The notes under the pieces: generated by a model | Seen by the model: only the letters and a program-made list of their open reading frames with translations | The model's database searches: none | Told to the model about the DNA's origin: nothing | Translations under genes and position numbers: made by a program | Assembly (NCBI GenBank): GCA_001048675.1 | Contig: CCKK01000020.1 | Coordinates: 992,001 to 1,056,000, forward strand | Reading direction: 5' to 3' | DNA from: Vibrio diabolicus | Lineage (GTDB): Bacteria > Pseudomonadota > Gammaproteobacteria > Enterobacterales > Vibrionaceae | DNA length: 64,000 bases | Shown: positions 45,725 to 55,040 of the stretch, piece by piece | How positions within the stretch are numbered: the first letter of the stretch is position 1 | Layout of the letters: each line of letters begins with the position of its first letter

Positions 45725-46522
45725 ATGAACGACGATTTTGAGAAAGATTTCAATCTTGGGGGGAGTGTAGAGCGAGCTTTGTCTGGCAACTACGAGCTTA
45801 AAGCTGGGGCTGTTTTCAATGAGGCTTGGCGAGCAACCATCCAGCACTTTTTATCCTTTTCTCCTGCTATTATTGTATTGCTTTTTGTCCAGTTAGGTAT
45901 TTTCTATATCGCGTTACAACTGCAGTTGGGTGATCTGACCGTTATTCTTGATGCATTTGAGAATCCAGAATCATTCACTAACGATATTGTGTCTTCTATT
46001 TATGTCGCGAACTTTAGTTATGAGGTGATCAGCGCCCCAATTTATGCAGGGATCAGCTTGATGGCGATGAGCCATATAGCGGGCTTAAAGACTAAGTTGC
46101 GCCATGTAGGTAAAGGGCTGCAGTTTACTATTCCCGTGATCCTAGCAACGCTGATGAGCCTAATGCTGCAAGGCGTAGTTGGTATGATCTTCCCTCTACT
46201 GTCCCTGTATCTTTCTTTAGCGTTTAGTCACTCTATCTTGTTGATTTGTGAAAAAAGAGTGCCACCAATGCAGGCGCTACTGTTATCACTTCGCGCTATT
46301 AACAAGAAGATTTTTGTTGTCGCAGGGCTTTACTTAGGCGTGATGTTGATGTTTATTATCGCTGCGATGTTCTACGGTATTGGCTTGATTTTTGTGTTGC
46401 CATTCTTCTTTCATTTGAAAGGCATACTCTACCGCGAAATGTTTGGAATTAAGCTCAAGATCGTTGCAACACAGAAAAACGACAATGATCACGATGGTAA
46501 CTCACAGGTGTTTGATGCCTAA
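45725..46522 (+). CDS. Integral membrane protein of unknown function
   Basis: A 265-residue protein with about six hydrophobic helices (from SPAIIVLLFVQLGIFYIAL onwards) and soluble ends. It resembles uncharacterised YciC-like or BPSS1780-like membrane proteins, but I cannot assign it. ATG 45725 has only a weak upstream site. The stop overlaps the start of the Bax-like gene by eight bases, so they are coupled. Confidence 0.7.
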   Translation: MNDDFEKDFNLGGSVERALSGNYELKAGAVFNEAWRATIQHFLSFSPAIIVLLFVQLGIFYIALQLQLGDLTVILDAFENPESFTNDIVSSIYVANFSYEVISAPIYAGISLMAMSHIAGLKTKLRHVGKGLQFTIPVILATLMSLMLQGVVGMIFPLLSLYLSLAFSHSILLICEKRVPPMQALLLSLRAINKKIFVVAGLYLGVMLMFIIAAMFYGIGLIFVLPFFFHLKGILYREMFGIKLKIVATQKNDNDHDGNSQVFDA

Positions 46523-47351
46523 TTCTTTAAAATCAATAAGTTTACGAGTGGCGGCTACCTGTATAGCCGCCACTTTCATTTCTATTGGACCGTATTTACA
46601 CTACGAGCAACAGTTTAAATATGTTGAGAATCCTGATGTGCTGTCCGGGACAATTAAGCATGTCGATTTGTCTCATTTGCCACACATTGGTGATATCCCT
46701 GACTTCAACGCAATAAAAGACACCAAAGAGAAAAAAGCGGCGTTTTTTGATTTTTTAAGGCCTAAAATAGCACTTGAGAATCAACGAATTCGCCATGAAC
46801 GAGCGTTTCTTACTTCTTTAAAGGTGGGCCAAATCACTCAAGAGCAAGAAGAGTACGCTCAGCGACTAGCGGCTCTGTATTCTTTGCCTTTGAGCGACAA
46901 CAAAGTCGATCGCGCGTGGTTGGGAGAAATGCTTGTGCGAGTGAATGTCTTACCAGAAGCGCTGGTTCTAACTCAAGCAGCAAATGAATCTGCGTGGGGC
47001 ACTTCTCGTTTTGCCACTCAAGCGAACAACTTGTTCGGCCAATGGTGTTATAAAAAGGGTTGTGGAATTGTTCCTGCGCAACGTGGCGCAGGCAAAGCTC
47101 ATGAAGTTGAAAAATTCGATTCTGTACAGCAGTCGGTTCATGGCTACTTTATGAATGTTAATCGAAACCCAGCGTATGCTGAACTGCGTGAAATCAGAGC
47201 TTCTCTAGCCGAAAAGAACAAAGACCTGTTATCGGTCGCAACGGCGTCAGAGTTAACTCATGGATTGCTAGCATATTCTGAACGTGGCATTGCTTATGTA
47301 CACGATCTTCGCGCTATGATTCGTCATAATAACGCCTACTGGACACAATAA
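46515..47351 (+). CDS. bax: Bax-like glucosaminidase-domain protein
   Basis: A 278-residue envelope protein: N-terminal hydrophobic anchor or signal (VAATCIAATFISIG), then a FlgJ-type glucosaminidase domain (VLTQAANESAWGTSRFATQANNLFGQWC, catalytic Glu in NESAWG). E. coli Bax has the same layout. It should cut the glycan strands of peptidoglycan. The start at 46515 follows CACAGGTG within the end of the previous gene. Confidence 0.82.
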   Translation: MPNSLKSISLRVAATCIAATFISIGPYLHYEQQFKYVENPDVLSGTIKHVDLSHLPHIGDIPDFNAIKDTKEKKAAFFDFLRPKIALENQRIRHERAFLTSLKVGQITQEQEEYAQRLAALYSLPLSDNKVDRAWLGEMLVRVNVLPEALVLTQAANESAWGTSRFATQANNLFGQWCYKKGCGIVPAQRGAGKAHEVEKFDSVQQSVHGYFMNVNRNPAYAELREIRASLAEKNKDLLSVATASELTHGLLAYSERGIAYVHDLRAMIRHNNAYWTQ

Positions 47352-47364
47352 AATAACGGATAAA

Positions 47365-48027
47365 ATGAAAAAGTTAAGCCTAAGTCTATTGGGAAGTGCG
47401 GCGCTAATTCTTGTATCGCCAATAACCCAAGCTCAAGAGTACATGTTCACATACTCAAAGTTATACACCCAACTCAAAAACAACAATAAAGAAGGGCATG
47501 ACGACGTGAAAGTTGGCGTCTTCTTTGTGGACGCGAAAACTAAGCAAATTTGTACAATAGAAAAAGCTTGGATGGAAAAAGAAGAGCACTATGAAGAGTT
47601 TGTTATCCCTGCTTCACAAGAGTTGCCTCTGCCAGTCGATAAAAACTTAAAGTCAGCGAATCCGTTGGTTTTTGTCGATACTCCAAAAGATACTCGCTGC
47701 GATTACTCACTTGTCGTGATGACCAAAGAGCCATTACAGGGTAATGTTTCTTACGAGCAACTTAAGCCTCTTCTACCTCAAATGCAGACGATGCTGGAAG
47801 ATTTAGGCGGTATGTTTGCGGGTTGGTTTACACCTGAAGTTCAAGGTGTGACGATGGAGTTTGCAAATCAACTGAATGATAAAGTGATTTTCTCAAACGG
47901 AACCGAAAAGCCAATTGTCAATGGCAAGATACAAGTCGCACTAAGTGAAATAGGGCAAGGTGGCACAATGACACTACCAGAACCGACGATGCGAGTGCTA
48001 CCTTATCTGCCTAACGCAAAGAAGTGA
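47365..48027 (+). CDS. DUF2987 family periplasmic protein
   Basis: A 220-residue protein with a Sec signal (LSLLGSAALILVSPITQAQ). The mature part begins EYMFTYSKLYTQLKNNN, as I recall for DUF2987. Two cysteines could form a disulfide. No enzymatic motif. It follows the Bax-like gene after 13 bases, so is probably in the same operon. Confidence 0.7.
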   Translation: MKKLSLSLLGSAALILVSPITQAQEYMFTYSKLYTQLKNNNKEGHDDVKVGVFFVDAKTKQICTIEKAWMEKEEHYEEFVIPASQELPLPVDKNLKSANPLVFVDTPKDTRCDYSLVVMTKEPLQGNVSYEQLKPLLPQMQTMLEDLGGMFAGWFTPEVQGVTMEFANQLNDKVIFSNGTEKPIVNGKIQVALSEIGQGGTMTLPEPTMRVLPYLPNAKK

Positions 48028-48043
48028 ACACTGAGAGTTTAGA

Positions 48044-48071
48044 AAGAGCTGCAATTGCGGCTCTTTTTTCA
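48044..48071 (+). terminator. Terminator after DUF2987 gene
   Basis: AAGAGCTGC-aatt-GCGGCTCTT with one mismatch, then T-run. Confidence 0.75.
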
Positions 48072-48226
48072 TTTGTGAGGGTAACTAAGCTACCTTTCGT
48101 GTCCTTTTCTTAATGTCTCAATAAGACAAGCATTTAATCCTGCGTAAAAAGCTCGTATAATCCACGCCCCAAAGAAACCCATGTTAGGAAGTCCTAGTCG
48201 ATTTATCGGCGATGTGAGAGCCCGCA

Positions 48227-49120
48227 ATGAACCAAATAGATACAAGAAAAGAAACCCTAGAATTCAACAAGCTTCAGAAACGCCTGAGAAGACATGTTGG
48301 AAATGCCATTACTGATTACAACATGATTGAAGAAGGCGATGTTGTGATGGCATGTATTAGCGGTGGTAAAGATTCATTCGCGATGCTTGATATCCTGTTG
48401 AATCTTCAGAAAGCTGCGCCAATCAAATTTGAAGTGGTTGCGGTAAACTTAGACCAAAAACAACCGGGCTTCCCTGAGCATATTCTGCCTGAGTATTTCG
48501 AAACACTGAATATCCCTTACTACATCGTAGATAAGGACACGTATTCAGTCGTAAAAGAGAAGGTGCCAGAAGGCAAAACCACTTGTGGTCTGTGTTCACG
48601 CCTACGACGTGGTACGTTGTATTCATTTGCAGAGAAGATTGGTGCAACTAAGCTTGCGCTAGGTCATCACATGGATGACATCGTCGAAACAATGTTCTTG
48701 AATATGTTCCACGGCTCTCGCCTTAAAGCGATGCCACCAAAGCTGCGCTCTGATGATGGTCGTAACGTGGTCATTCGTCCATTGACTTACTGTCGTGAAA
48801 AAGATCTGATCAAATACGCTGAACACAAGGATTTCCCAATTATTCCGTGTAACCTTTGTGGTTCTCAAGAGAACCTTCAGCGTCAATCTATAAAAGCAAT
48901 GTTGATTGAATGGGATAAGAAGACGCCAGGGCGTGTGGAAGCGATCTTTAAATCAATTCAAAACGTAAGCCCAAGCCAACTAGCAGACCGCGAATTGTTC
49001 GACTTTGTTAACTTACCGCTAGACCGTGAAGGTAACCGCGAAGAGTATGAATTTAATGAGGCTGTCGTTTCTTCGACGAATATTGATGAATCAATGTTCA
49101 TCGATGTTACGAACATCTAA
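48227..49120 (+). CDS. ttcA: tRNA 2-thiocytidine biosynthesis protein TtcA
   Basis: A 297-residue PP-loop ATPase: SGGKDS loop, plus two CxxC pairs (TTCGLCSRL and IPCNLCGSQ) that hold the oxygen-sensitive [4Fe-4S] cluster. It adds sulfur to C32 in certain tRNAs. Length and sequence match E. coli TtcA. Monocistronic, near uspE and fnr as in E. coli, where ttcA, uspE and fnr (ynaJ-uspE-fnr) also neighbour each other. Confidence 0.95.
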   Translation: MNQIDTRKETLEFNKLQKRLRRHVGNAITDYNMIEEGDVVMACISGGKDSFAMLDILLNLQKAAPIKFEVVAVNLDQKQPGFPEHILPEYFETLNIPYYIVDKDTYSVVKEKVPEGKTTCGLCSRLRRGTLYSFAEKIGATKLALGHHMDDIVETMFLNMFHGSRLKAMPPKLRSDDGRNVVIRPLTYCREKDLIKYAEHKDFPIIPCNLCGSQENLQRQSIKAMLIEWDKKTPGRVEAIFKSIQNVSPSQLADRELFDFVNLPLDREGNREEYEFNEAVVSSTNIDESMFIDVTNI

Positions 49121-49127
49121 CTCGTAA

Positions 49128-49156
49128 AAAGGAGGTCAACTAGACCTCCTTTTTTG
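49128..49156 (+). terminator. Terminator of ttcA
   Basis: AAAGGAGGTC-aacta-GACCTCCTTTTTT. Confidence 0.88.
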
Positions 49157-49185
49157 TATTCAACGCTTTAACTGTCCCCAAACAA

Positions 49186-49212
49186 AAATCCCCCTTTTAT
49201 TAGGGGGATTTA
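49186..49212 (-). terminator. Terminator of uspE
   Basis: AATCCCCC-ttttatt-AGGGGGATT hairpin downstream of uspE on the minus strand, preceded by A-run on the plus strand. Confidence 0.7.
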
Positions 49213-49258
49213 TTAGCGTCTGTTTGAAAGCGCTCAATATAGCAATGCTAAAGAGAGA

Positions 49259-50207
49259 TTAGGTTGCTGTATTTGGATCGAGAGGGCTAATGTAGCCTTT
49301 TGGTTTTAGAGCCAATACATCGCAATTTATTTTATCGATCACGTGCTCAGCTGTATTACCAATAAAGACAGCAGAAAGCCCGGTTCGCCCTGTGGTGCCT
49401 AAAATAACCATTGCAGCATTCAAGCGCTCTGCTGCTGCTGGAATGACATCTTCAGGTAAGCCTTGCTCAACAATCGTTTGCTCTTCATCAAGGCCGTGTT
49501 TTTGGCGTAATGCTTTCATCGCAGTTAAGTGATGACCTCGAACGGCATCGGTATAAGTCGTTGGATCAAACTCAGGAAGTTCAATGGTAATGTTCGCCGG
49601 TGTAACGGGATAAGCATTAACAAGGTATGGTTTGGCATCCAGTCGGGTGGTGACTTCTTTTAGTCGCTCGACCATGGCATCGTTGAGATCAATATGAGTT
49701 GGATTTTCAGAGCCTACGTGCACCGAGGCAAGAATGCTTGCTTGTTCTGGCCAATCTGCATTTTTAATCAGAAGTACTGGGATAGGGCATTTACGTAACA
49801 AGTGCCAATCGGTCGGAGTGAAAATCACAGATTCTAACACGTCGTGCTTACGTGTGCCTTTAATGACTAGGTCATGGCTGCCTGCATAGACCTCAGCGAT
49901 AATTGCTTCGTAAGGACGGTTGTGCCAGACGACACATACATCAAAGTCGAAGCCATCGTTTAGATAAGGTTGAGCAATTTTACGCATCCACTGCTCACGT
50001 TGATGGATAACACCTCGACGCATAGCATCTCTTTCATCCACTGATAGCATTGACGTCATGTCATAAGAGAAATCGTAAATGGAATAAAAAGAAAGTGATT
50101 CGGCTTCTAGATACACTTTTTTGAGCTAATTGAACAGCTCTTGCAAGTGCGGGCTGCTCATCATTATTGATGTCAGCTACAACAAGGATCTTACTGTATA
50201 TACTCAT
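49259..50207 (-). pseudogene. uspE: Universal stress protein UspE, frameshifted near the start
   Basis: Two tandem Usp domains as in E. coli UspE (about 315 residues when repaired), with the G-x2-G-x9-G-type ATP motif near the end (ILGTTGRTGLSAVFIGNTAEHV). The conserved start MSIYSKILVVADINND begins at 50207 but is out of frame with the rest. The T6 run at 50117-50122 (A6 in the gene) has one base too many: with five, it reads LAQKVYLEAESLSFYS. Most likely a sequence error. Lies downstream of fnr, as in E. coli. Confidence 0.85.
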
Positions 50208-50345
50208 AACTAAGCCCACTTCTATTGCAAAACCAGATACTGAATATAAATTAAATCAGTATTTTGGAGTACTCACCGTACATTTTTACTGTAGCTTAGT
50301 TTGGGTAACTTTTTGAGGACTTTCGAAAGGAATTTATGAGAAACA

Positions 50346-50373
50346 TGATGTAGCTCATTTTCGAGCTACATCA
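50346..50373 (-). terminator. Inverted repeat after fnr
   Basis: TGATGTAGCTC / GAGCTACATCA, perfect 11-bp stem with a 6-base loop and no strong T-run. Probably ends fnr or processes an fnr-uspE transcript. Confidence 0.6.
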
Positions 50374-50387
50374 ATAATTGGGGTGTA

Positions 50388-51134
50388 TTATTCTTTAGTT
50401 ACACCAGCAAGTTCCATCAATGCATCGTGGTCTAAGATAGTGATATATTTACCTTTTACACTTAGGATCTCGGATTTCTGGAAACGACCCAACAAGCGAC
50501 TGATTGTTTCCACTGTAAGACCAAGATAGTTACCAATATCACCACGAGTCATCGTTAAACGAAACTCTCTAGGGCTGAAGCCACGTTGAGAAAAACGAGT
50601 TGATAGGTTGTATAGGAAAGCCGCTAGACGTTCTTCTGCATTCTTTTTAGAAAGAAGCAAAATCATTTCCTGATCACCTTTAATTTCGTTACTCATCAAA
50701 CGCATAATTTGCTGGCGAAGCTTAGGCATTTTACCTGATAGGTCGTCTAAAATTTCGTATGGGATTTCACATACCATCGACGTTTCAAGCGCTTGAGCAA
50801 AGCTAGGGTGGGAGTCACCTGTAATGGCATCGAAACCAACTAGGTCTCCGGCCAAGTGAAACGCTGTGATTTGCTCATCACCTTGCTCTGTTATCGTATA
50901 GCTCTTGATGGTACCAGAGCGGATAGCGTACAGAGATTTTAGCTCGTCACCAGCCTTAAAAAGCTCTTGTCCTTTTTGGATAGGCTTCTTACGTTCGATG
51001 ATTTGGTCAAGCTGATCAAGTTCTGCCTCATTCAGAGTGAACGGGATACACAGCTGACTAATGCTACAATCTTGGCAATGAATGGCGCAACCGCCTGATT
51101 GGATACGCTTTGTTGCAGGTTTTTCAGAAATCAT
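50388..51134 (-). CDS. fnr: Oxygen-sensing regulator FNR
   Basis: A 248-residue CRP/FNR-family regulator. Cysteines at 20, 23, 29 (HCQDCSISQLC) and near 122 (SMVCEIP) sit as in E. coli FNR and bind the O2-labile [4Fe-4S] cluster. The recognition helix region (LGLTVETISRLLGRFQ, E-x2-SR) predicts binding to TTGAT-N4-ATCAA. It controls anaerobic and micro-aerobic genes, probably including the neighbouring cbb3 cluster. A perfect FNR box lies 17 bases upstream of its own start. Confidence 0.96.
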   Translation of the reverse strand: MISEKPATKRIQSGGCAIHCQDCSISQLCIPFTLNEAELDQLDQIIERKKPIQKGQELFKAGDELKSLYAIRSGTIKSYTITEQGDEQITAFHLAGDLVGFDAITGDSHPSFAQALETSMVCEIPYEILDDLSGKMPKLRQQIMRLMSNEIKGDQEMILLLSKKNAEERLAAFLYNLSTRFSQRGFSPREFRLTMTRGDIGNYLGLTVETISRLLGRFQKSEILSVKGKYITILDHDALMELAGVTKE

Positions 51135-51150
51135 AACAACCTTTCACTAT

Positions 51151-51164
51151 TTGATATACATCAA
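51151..51164. promoter_or_regulatory. FNR box upstream of fnr
   Basis: TTGATATACATCAA is a perfect match to TTGAT-N4-ATCAA. So close to the start codon, it suits autorepression by FNR. Confidence 0.85.
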
Positions 51165-51224
51165 TATTTTAGCATCGCTTAATCCTAAAGGGTAGCAAAA
51201 ATGTCACCTCAATAGAGTTTAACG

Positions 51225-51902
51225 TTATATGAAACCGAGTAACTCCATGGCTCCTACAGCAGTGTACGAACCATACCCAATAAGGATTAATGCTGAAATA
51301 TTTCTAAATATTAACGATTTTTGTAATTTCTGAAAATGGTTGGCACCATATCCAATAATCAGCATTGCCGGAAGTGTTCCGAGGCCAAACGCGAGCATAA
51401 TAAGACCACCGTTTATTGCGCTGCCTGAAACCGCCGACCAAGTTAGCGCAGAATAAACCAAGCCGCATGGTAACCAGCCCCAAATGAAGCCAAATGGTAA
51501 AGCATGAAGAGGGCGCTTTAATGGCAACAAACGCTTACCAGCAGGTGAGATAAAGCGCCAAATGTGCTGTCCTAACTTTTCTATTAACAGTAAACCTTGC
51601 CACCATCTAGCAATATAAAGCGCAACCAGAATCATGAACAGTGCGGCAATCAGCCTTAACCAAGCAAGAGAATGCGTTAATCCACTTAGCTCAGATAAAC
51701 CTGATATTGCTCCGCCTACTAATGCACCGATTACGGCATAGCTGCTCAATCGCCCTAGGTTGTAGAAGAGTGGAATAAGGGGGGAGCTTTTACTTGTAGA
51801 AGAGCCCATGGTAAGCAGAGACGCGATACCACCACACATTCCCATGCAATGACCGGCCCCGACGAGGCCGATCATCAAAGCACCAATAAAGTCAGGAGTC
51901 AT
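51225..51902 (-). CDS. SafE-type membrane protein of the cbb3 assembly cluster
   Basis: A 225-residue protein with about six helices, resembling the TauE/SafE family copy that follows ccoS in many gamma-proteobacteria. The MCGGI stretch near the start (HCMGMCGGIASL) has two cysteines suited to metal binding, and a W-G-W-L-P-C-G-L-V motif recurs mid-protein. Probably involved in copper supply or oxidase assembly; true sulfite export is unlikely in this context. Confidence 0.8.
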   Translation of the reverse strand: MTPDFIGALMIGLVGAGHCMGMCGGIASLLTMGSSTSKSSPLIPLFYNLGRLSSYAVIGALVGGAISGLSELSGLTHSLAWLRLIAALFMILVALYIARWWQGLLLIEKLGQHIWRFISPAGKRLLPLKRPLHALPFGFIWGWLPCGLVYSALTWSAVSGSAINGGLIMLAFGLGTLPAMLIIGYGANHFQKLQKSLIFRNISALILIGYGSYTAVGAMELLGFI

Positions 51903-51910
51903 AAAGGTTG

Positions 51911-52075
51911 CTATTTTTTATCACTATTAGATTTGTCTTCTTCATCAAGAAGAATGTTATGTCCTTGTCGTTCTAGATCTTCAAACTGATCACTTCTTAC
52001 TGCCCAAAGAAAAACGGCAACAGCAACACAAACGAGAACGATAGCGATGGGAATCAATATATAAAGACTTTCCAT
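51911..52075 (-). CDS. ccoS: cbb3 oxidase maturation protein CcoS
   Basis: A 54-residue protein with one helix (YILIPIAIVLVCVAVAVFLW) followed by AVRSDQFEDLERQG, the typical CcoS signature. Needed to insert haem/copper into CcoN in other species. It lies between ccoI and the SafE-like gene, 15 bases after ccoI. Confidence 0.9.
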   Translation of the reverse strand: MESLYILIPIAIVLVCVAVAVFLWAVRSDQFEDLERQGHNILLDEEDKSNSDKK

Positions 52076-52090
52076 GTTTGCTTTCTCTAC

Positions 52091-54454
52091 TTATTTCTCT
52101 TTGAGCAGGCGCAAAGAGTTAGATACAACGATAATTGAGCTTGCAGACATGCCAACTACTGCAATGTAGGGAGCCACTAAACCAGCGACAGCTAAAGGCA
52201 AAATTAACAGGTTGTAACCCAAAGACCAAGCCAAGTTTTCTCGAATAATCTTTCTTGTACGCAGTGCAAGCAAACGTGCCTCTAGTAGCTTTTCGAGATT
52301 ATCCCCAAGTAACGTCATATCTGCAGATGCTTTAGCGACATCCGTACCACCGCCCATTGCAACAGAAAGATGAGCTCCGGCGAGAGTAGGTGCGTCATTG
52401 ATGCCATCGCCAACCATCATAGTGATACTGTCTTCATCAAGACTCTTAAGGTACGCGAGTTTGTCTTCTGGTTTTGCTGACGCAACGACGTGAACGATAC
52501 CAATTTCATTCGCTACAGGTCGAGCGTTTGAGAGAGAGTCACCTGTTAGCAGCGTTGTCTTAATTCCAGCGTCAGCAAAACGTTGAACAAAGGCTTTGCT
52601 TTCTTTTCGGATAGGGTCGCGGTAGTAAAAGCTAGCGACATGCTCGTCATCAACTGAAAGATAGACCGCATGGCTTTCATCGCTTTCCTTGCCTTGAACA
52701 AAAACCGCACTGCCTATCTTAACGATTTTGCCATTCCAGATCCCCTCAATCCCTGAACCAATCACGTTTTGCACTTCATACACAACAAAGTCGTCATTGG
52801 CGTAACTTGCAAAAGAGCGAGCGATAGGATGGTTTGCATGAGCTTCTAATGCTGCGGCTAGAGAGAGACAATCTTCTTTTGGAAGATCACTCAACACTTT
52901 TGTATCACAGATCTCAATATCGCCTTTCGTCAGAGTACCTGTTTTATCTACAACTAAGTGGTTGATCTTACATAGCGTCTCGAACACATGACCTTTACGA
53001 AGCAAAATGCCAAAGTTTCCCATACGAGAGGTAGCACAAGTTAGAGCAGTTGGAGTCGCAAGAGATAGGGCACATGGACAGGTGGCTACCAATACGGATA
53101 GCATGATCCAAAACGCATCATCTGGTTTTGTTTGATGCCAGTAAAACCAAGTACCAGCAGAAATAATAAGAATTGCTCCAACAAAGTAACGAGCAACAAC
53201 GTCTGCAATTTCTGCGATTTTAGGTTTGGAGTGTTGAGCTTCATCTTGTAAACGCACGATATTGGAAATCATTGAGTCGGCTTTGGAACTCATGACCTCT
53301 AGCTCAAATGACTCATCACCGTTTAGTGTTCCTGCATAAACCGCATCGCCTTCTCGTTTCACAACATGTACGGATTCACCCGTTAGCATGGATTCATCAA
53401 TATGAATACGACCCGAAATAACTTTGCCGTCAGCTGGGATATGTTCACCAGGAAGGACGCGAATACGATCACTAACTTTTAGAGTTTTCACTGGTATTTG
53501 CTCGCCATCCAGCGTCGTGGCGATCGCTGGGATCAACTTTAATAGGTTACCACTCGCCGCTGCGGCTTTGCGACGCGCTCGCATCTCTAAAAATCGTCCA
53601 ACCAATAGGAAGAAAGTGAACATTGAAATCGATTCGAAGAAGACTTCGCCCTGTTCTGTAACGGTTGCTATTAAGCTGGCTACATAGGCAAAAATAAGTG
53701 CAATCGAGACAGGCACATCCATACCGAGGGTTCGGCCTTTGATGCTTCGCCACGCATTTAAGTAAAACGGAAGAGCAGAGTAGAGTAGGACTGGCGTAGC
53801 AAAGATCAAACTTACCCAACGAAAGTAATTTTTAAACTCCGGTTCTAGGTCACCAAAAACTTCTAGGTACAATGCGACGGCTAGCATCATAACTTGCATG
53901 GTAGCTAAACCAGCAATACCTAATCTGTATAAGTATTGCTTCATCATTCGATGATAAGAGGCTTCTTGCTTATCAGCTTCAAATGGTGCGGCTTTATAAC
54001 CCAATTTATGAATGACAGATAGGAGCTCACTTAATCGCACCTGAGTTTTGTCCCAGGCTAGTAATGCGCGGTTAGTGGTTGTATTCACGCGGATAGACAC
54101 TAACCCGGCCGTATTAGAGACTTGCTTTTCGATTAACCACGCACAAGCTGCACATGAAACGCCTTCTAAAGAAAGAGTTACTTCAGAGACATTTTCACGA
54201 TTTCGCACAAATTCTGATTGTACATCTTCATTATCATAATGAATTAAAGCTTGGAGTTGCTCTGGTACTAAATCTGCTTTTTCCGCAGGCGCAGTTCTAT
54301 ATTGATAGTAGGATACTAAGCCGCTGTCTACGATGGTTTGAGCAACCGTCTCGCAGCCAGGACAACACATCTTTTGGGATTCACCGAGTATATCAACTTT
54401 AAAATCCGTGTTGGCTGGTACATCTTCACCACAGTGATAACAGGATTCACACAT
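52091..54454 (-). CDS. ccoI: Copper-exporting P-type ATPase for cbb3 assembly
   Basis: A 787-residue P1B ATPase. N-terminal Cys-rich zinc-like region (CYHCGE, CCPGCE), a heavy-metal-binding domain with SCAACAW, membrane helices, the transport CPC motif, phosphorylation site DKTGTLT, and GDGINDAP. It moves copper to the periplasm for the binuclear centre of cbb3 oxidase (CcoI/FixI type), rather than for detoxification. Four bases after ccoH. Confidence 0.93.
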   Translation of the reverse strand: MCESCYHCGEDVPANTDFKVDILGESQKMCCPGCETVAQTIVDSGLVSYYQYRTAPAEKADLVPEQLQALIHYDNEDVQSEFVRNRENVSEVTLSLEGVSCAACAWLIEKQVSNTAGLVSIRVNTTTNRALLAWDKTQVRLSELLSVIHKLGYKAAPFEADKQEASYHRMMKQYLYRLGIAGLATMQVMMLAVALYLEVFGDLEPEFKNYFRWVSLIFATPVLLYSALPFYLNAWRSIKGRTLGMDVPVSIALIFAYVASLIATVTEQGEVFFESISMFTFFLLVGRFLEMRARRKAAAASGNLLKLIPAIATTLDGEQIPVKTLKVSDRIRVLPGEHIPADGKVISGRIHIDESMLTGESVHVVKREGDAVYAGTLNGDESFELEVMSSKADSMISNIVRLQDEAQHSKPKIAEIADVVARYFVGAILIISAGTWFYWHQTKPDDAFWIMLSVLVATCPCALSLATPTALTCATSRMGNFGILLRKGHVFETLCKINHLVVDKTGTLTKGDIEICDTKVLSDLPKEDCLSLAAALEAHANHPIARSFASYANDDFVVYEVQNVIGSGIEGIWNGKIVKIGSAVFVQGKESDESHAVYLSVDDEHVASFYYRDPIRKESKAFVQRFADAGIKTTLLTGDSLSNARPVANEIGIVHVVASAKPEDKLAYLKSLDEDSITMMVGDGINDAPTLAGAHLSVAMGGGTDVAKASADMTLLGDNLEKLLEARLLALRTRKIIRENLAWSLGYNLLILPLAVAGLVAPYIAVVGMSASSIIVVSNSLRLLKEK

Positions 54455-54458
54455 ATGC

Positions 54459-54935
54459 TTACTTCATTAACGGTGTTGACGAGGCAGGAAATTCAACTTT
54501 ACCTTGGATCATCCATTGTTGGTCATGTGGTTGTAGTTCGACAAACCAAGGACCTTGAATAGATTCTTCTGCCGTTAGGCGGTAATTACCAGATGCATCC
54601 GCCGTAACGAGCTTTGTAAAGTCACGGTCAGGAAGAGTACGATGAGTGAAAGTGGCCGTTAGAGCAGGGTAATGAGATAGCTTCCCTTTAGCGAAAACAA
54701 TCACAACATTGTTATTTTTAGAGGAAATCTCAGCGTTAAGACCTAGGTCACGAGCGACATTCATTTTACTAATGTCGATGTTAATGCCTTTGCCTTTTTT
54801 ATAGTAATCCTCGGCGACTAAAGAAACAGAGTTGTTCGAGAAAACGACCACAGTAATCACAGTCCAGACTACGACAGTAAGAGGAAGGATGATTAGGAAC
54901 CACGGCCAAAATTGTTTATACCAAGGCTTTACCAT
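54459..54935 (-). CDS. ccoH: cbb3 oxidase assembly protein CcoH (FixH)
   Basis: A 158-residue FixH-family protein: one N-terminal helix (WPWFLIILPLTVVVWTVITVV), then EDYYKKGKGIN, the family signature. The rest is a periplasmic beta domain. It stabilises the CcoN/CcoP assembly in other bacteria. Lies between ccoP and ccoI. Confidence 0.9.
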   Translation of the reverse strand: MVKPWYKQFWPWFLIILPLTVVVWTVITVVVFSNNSVSLVAEDYYKKGKGINIDISKMNVARDLGLNAEISSKNNNVVIVFAKGKLSHYPALTATFTHRTLPDRDFTKLVTADASGNYRLTAEESIQGPWFVELQPHDQQWMIQGKVEFPASSTPLMK

Positions 54936-54991
54936 AAAAAAGTTCTCAACAGCTAAATGAAAAAATGTAAGGCGTTAAATTTAAAGGAAAG

Positions 54992-55014
54992 ACAGCCCCT
55001 ATGAAAGGGGCTGT
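54992..55014 (-). terminator. Hairpin between ccoP and ccoH
   Basis: ACAGCCCC-tatgaaa-GGGGCTGT stem with a short pyrimidine tail on the minus strand. It may reduce read-through from the structural to the assembly genes. Confidence 0.6.
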
Positions 55015-55040
55015 TATTGCTATGTTACTTAATATCTCAG

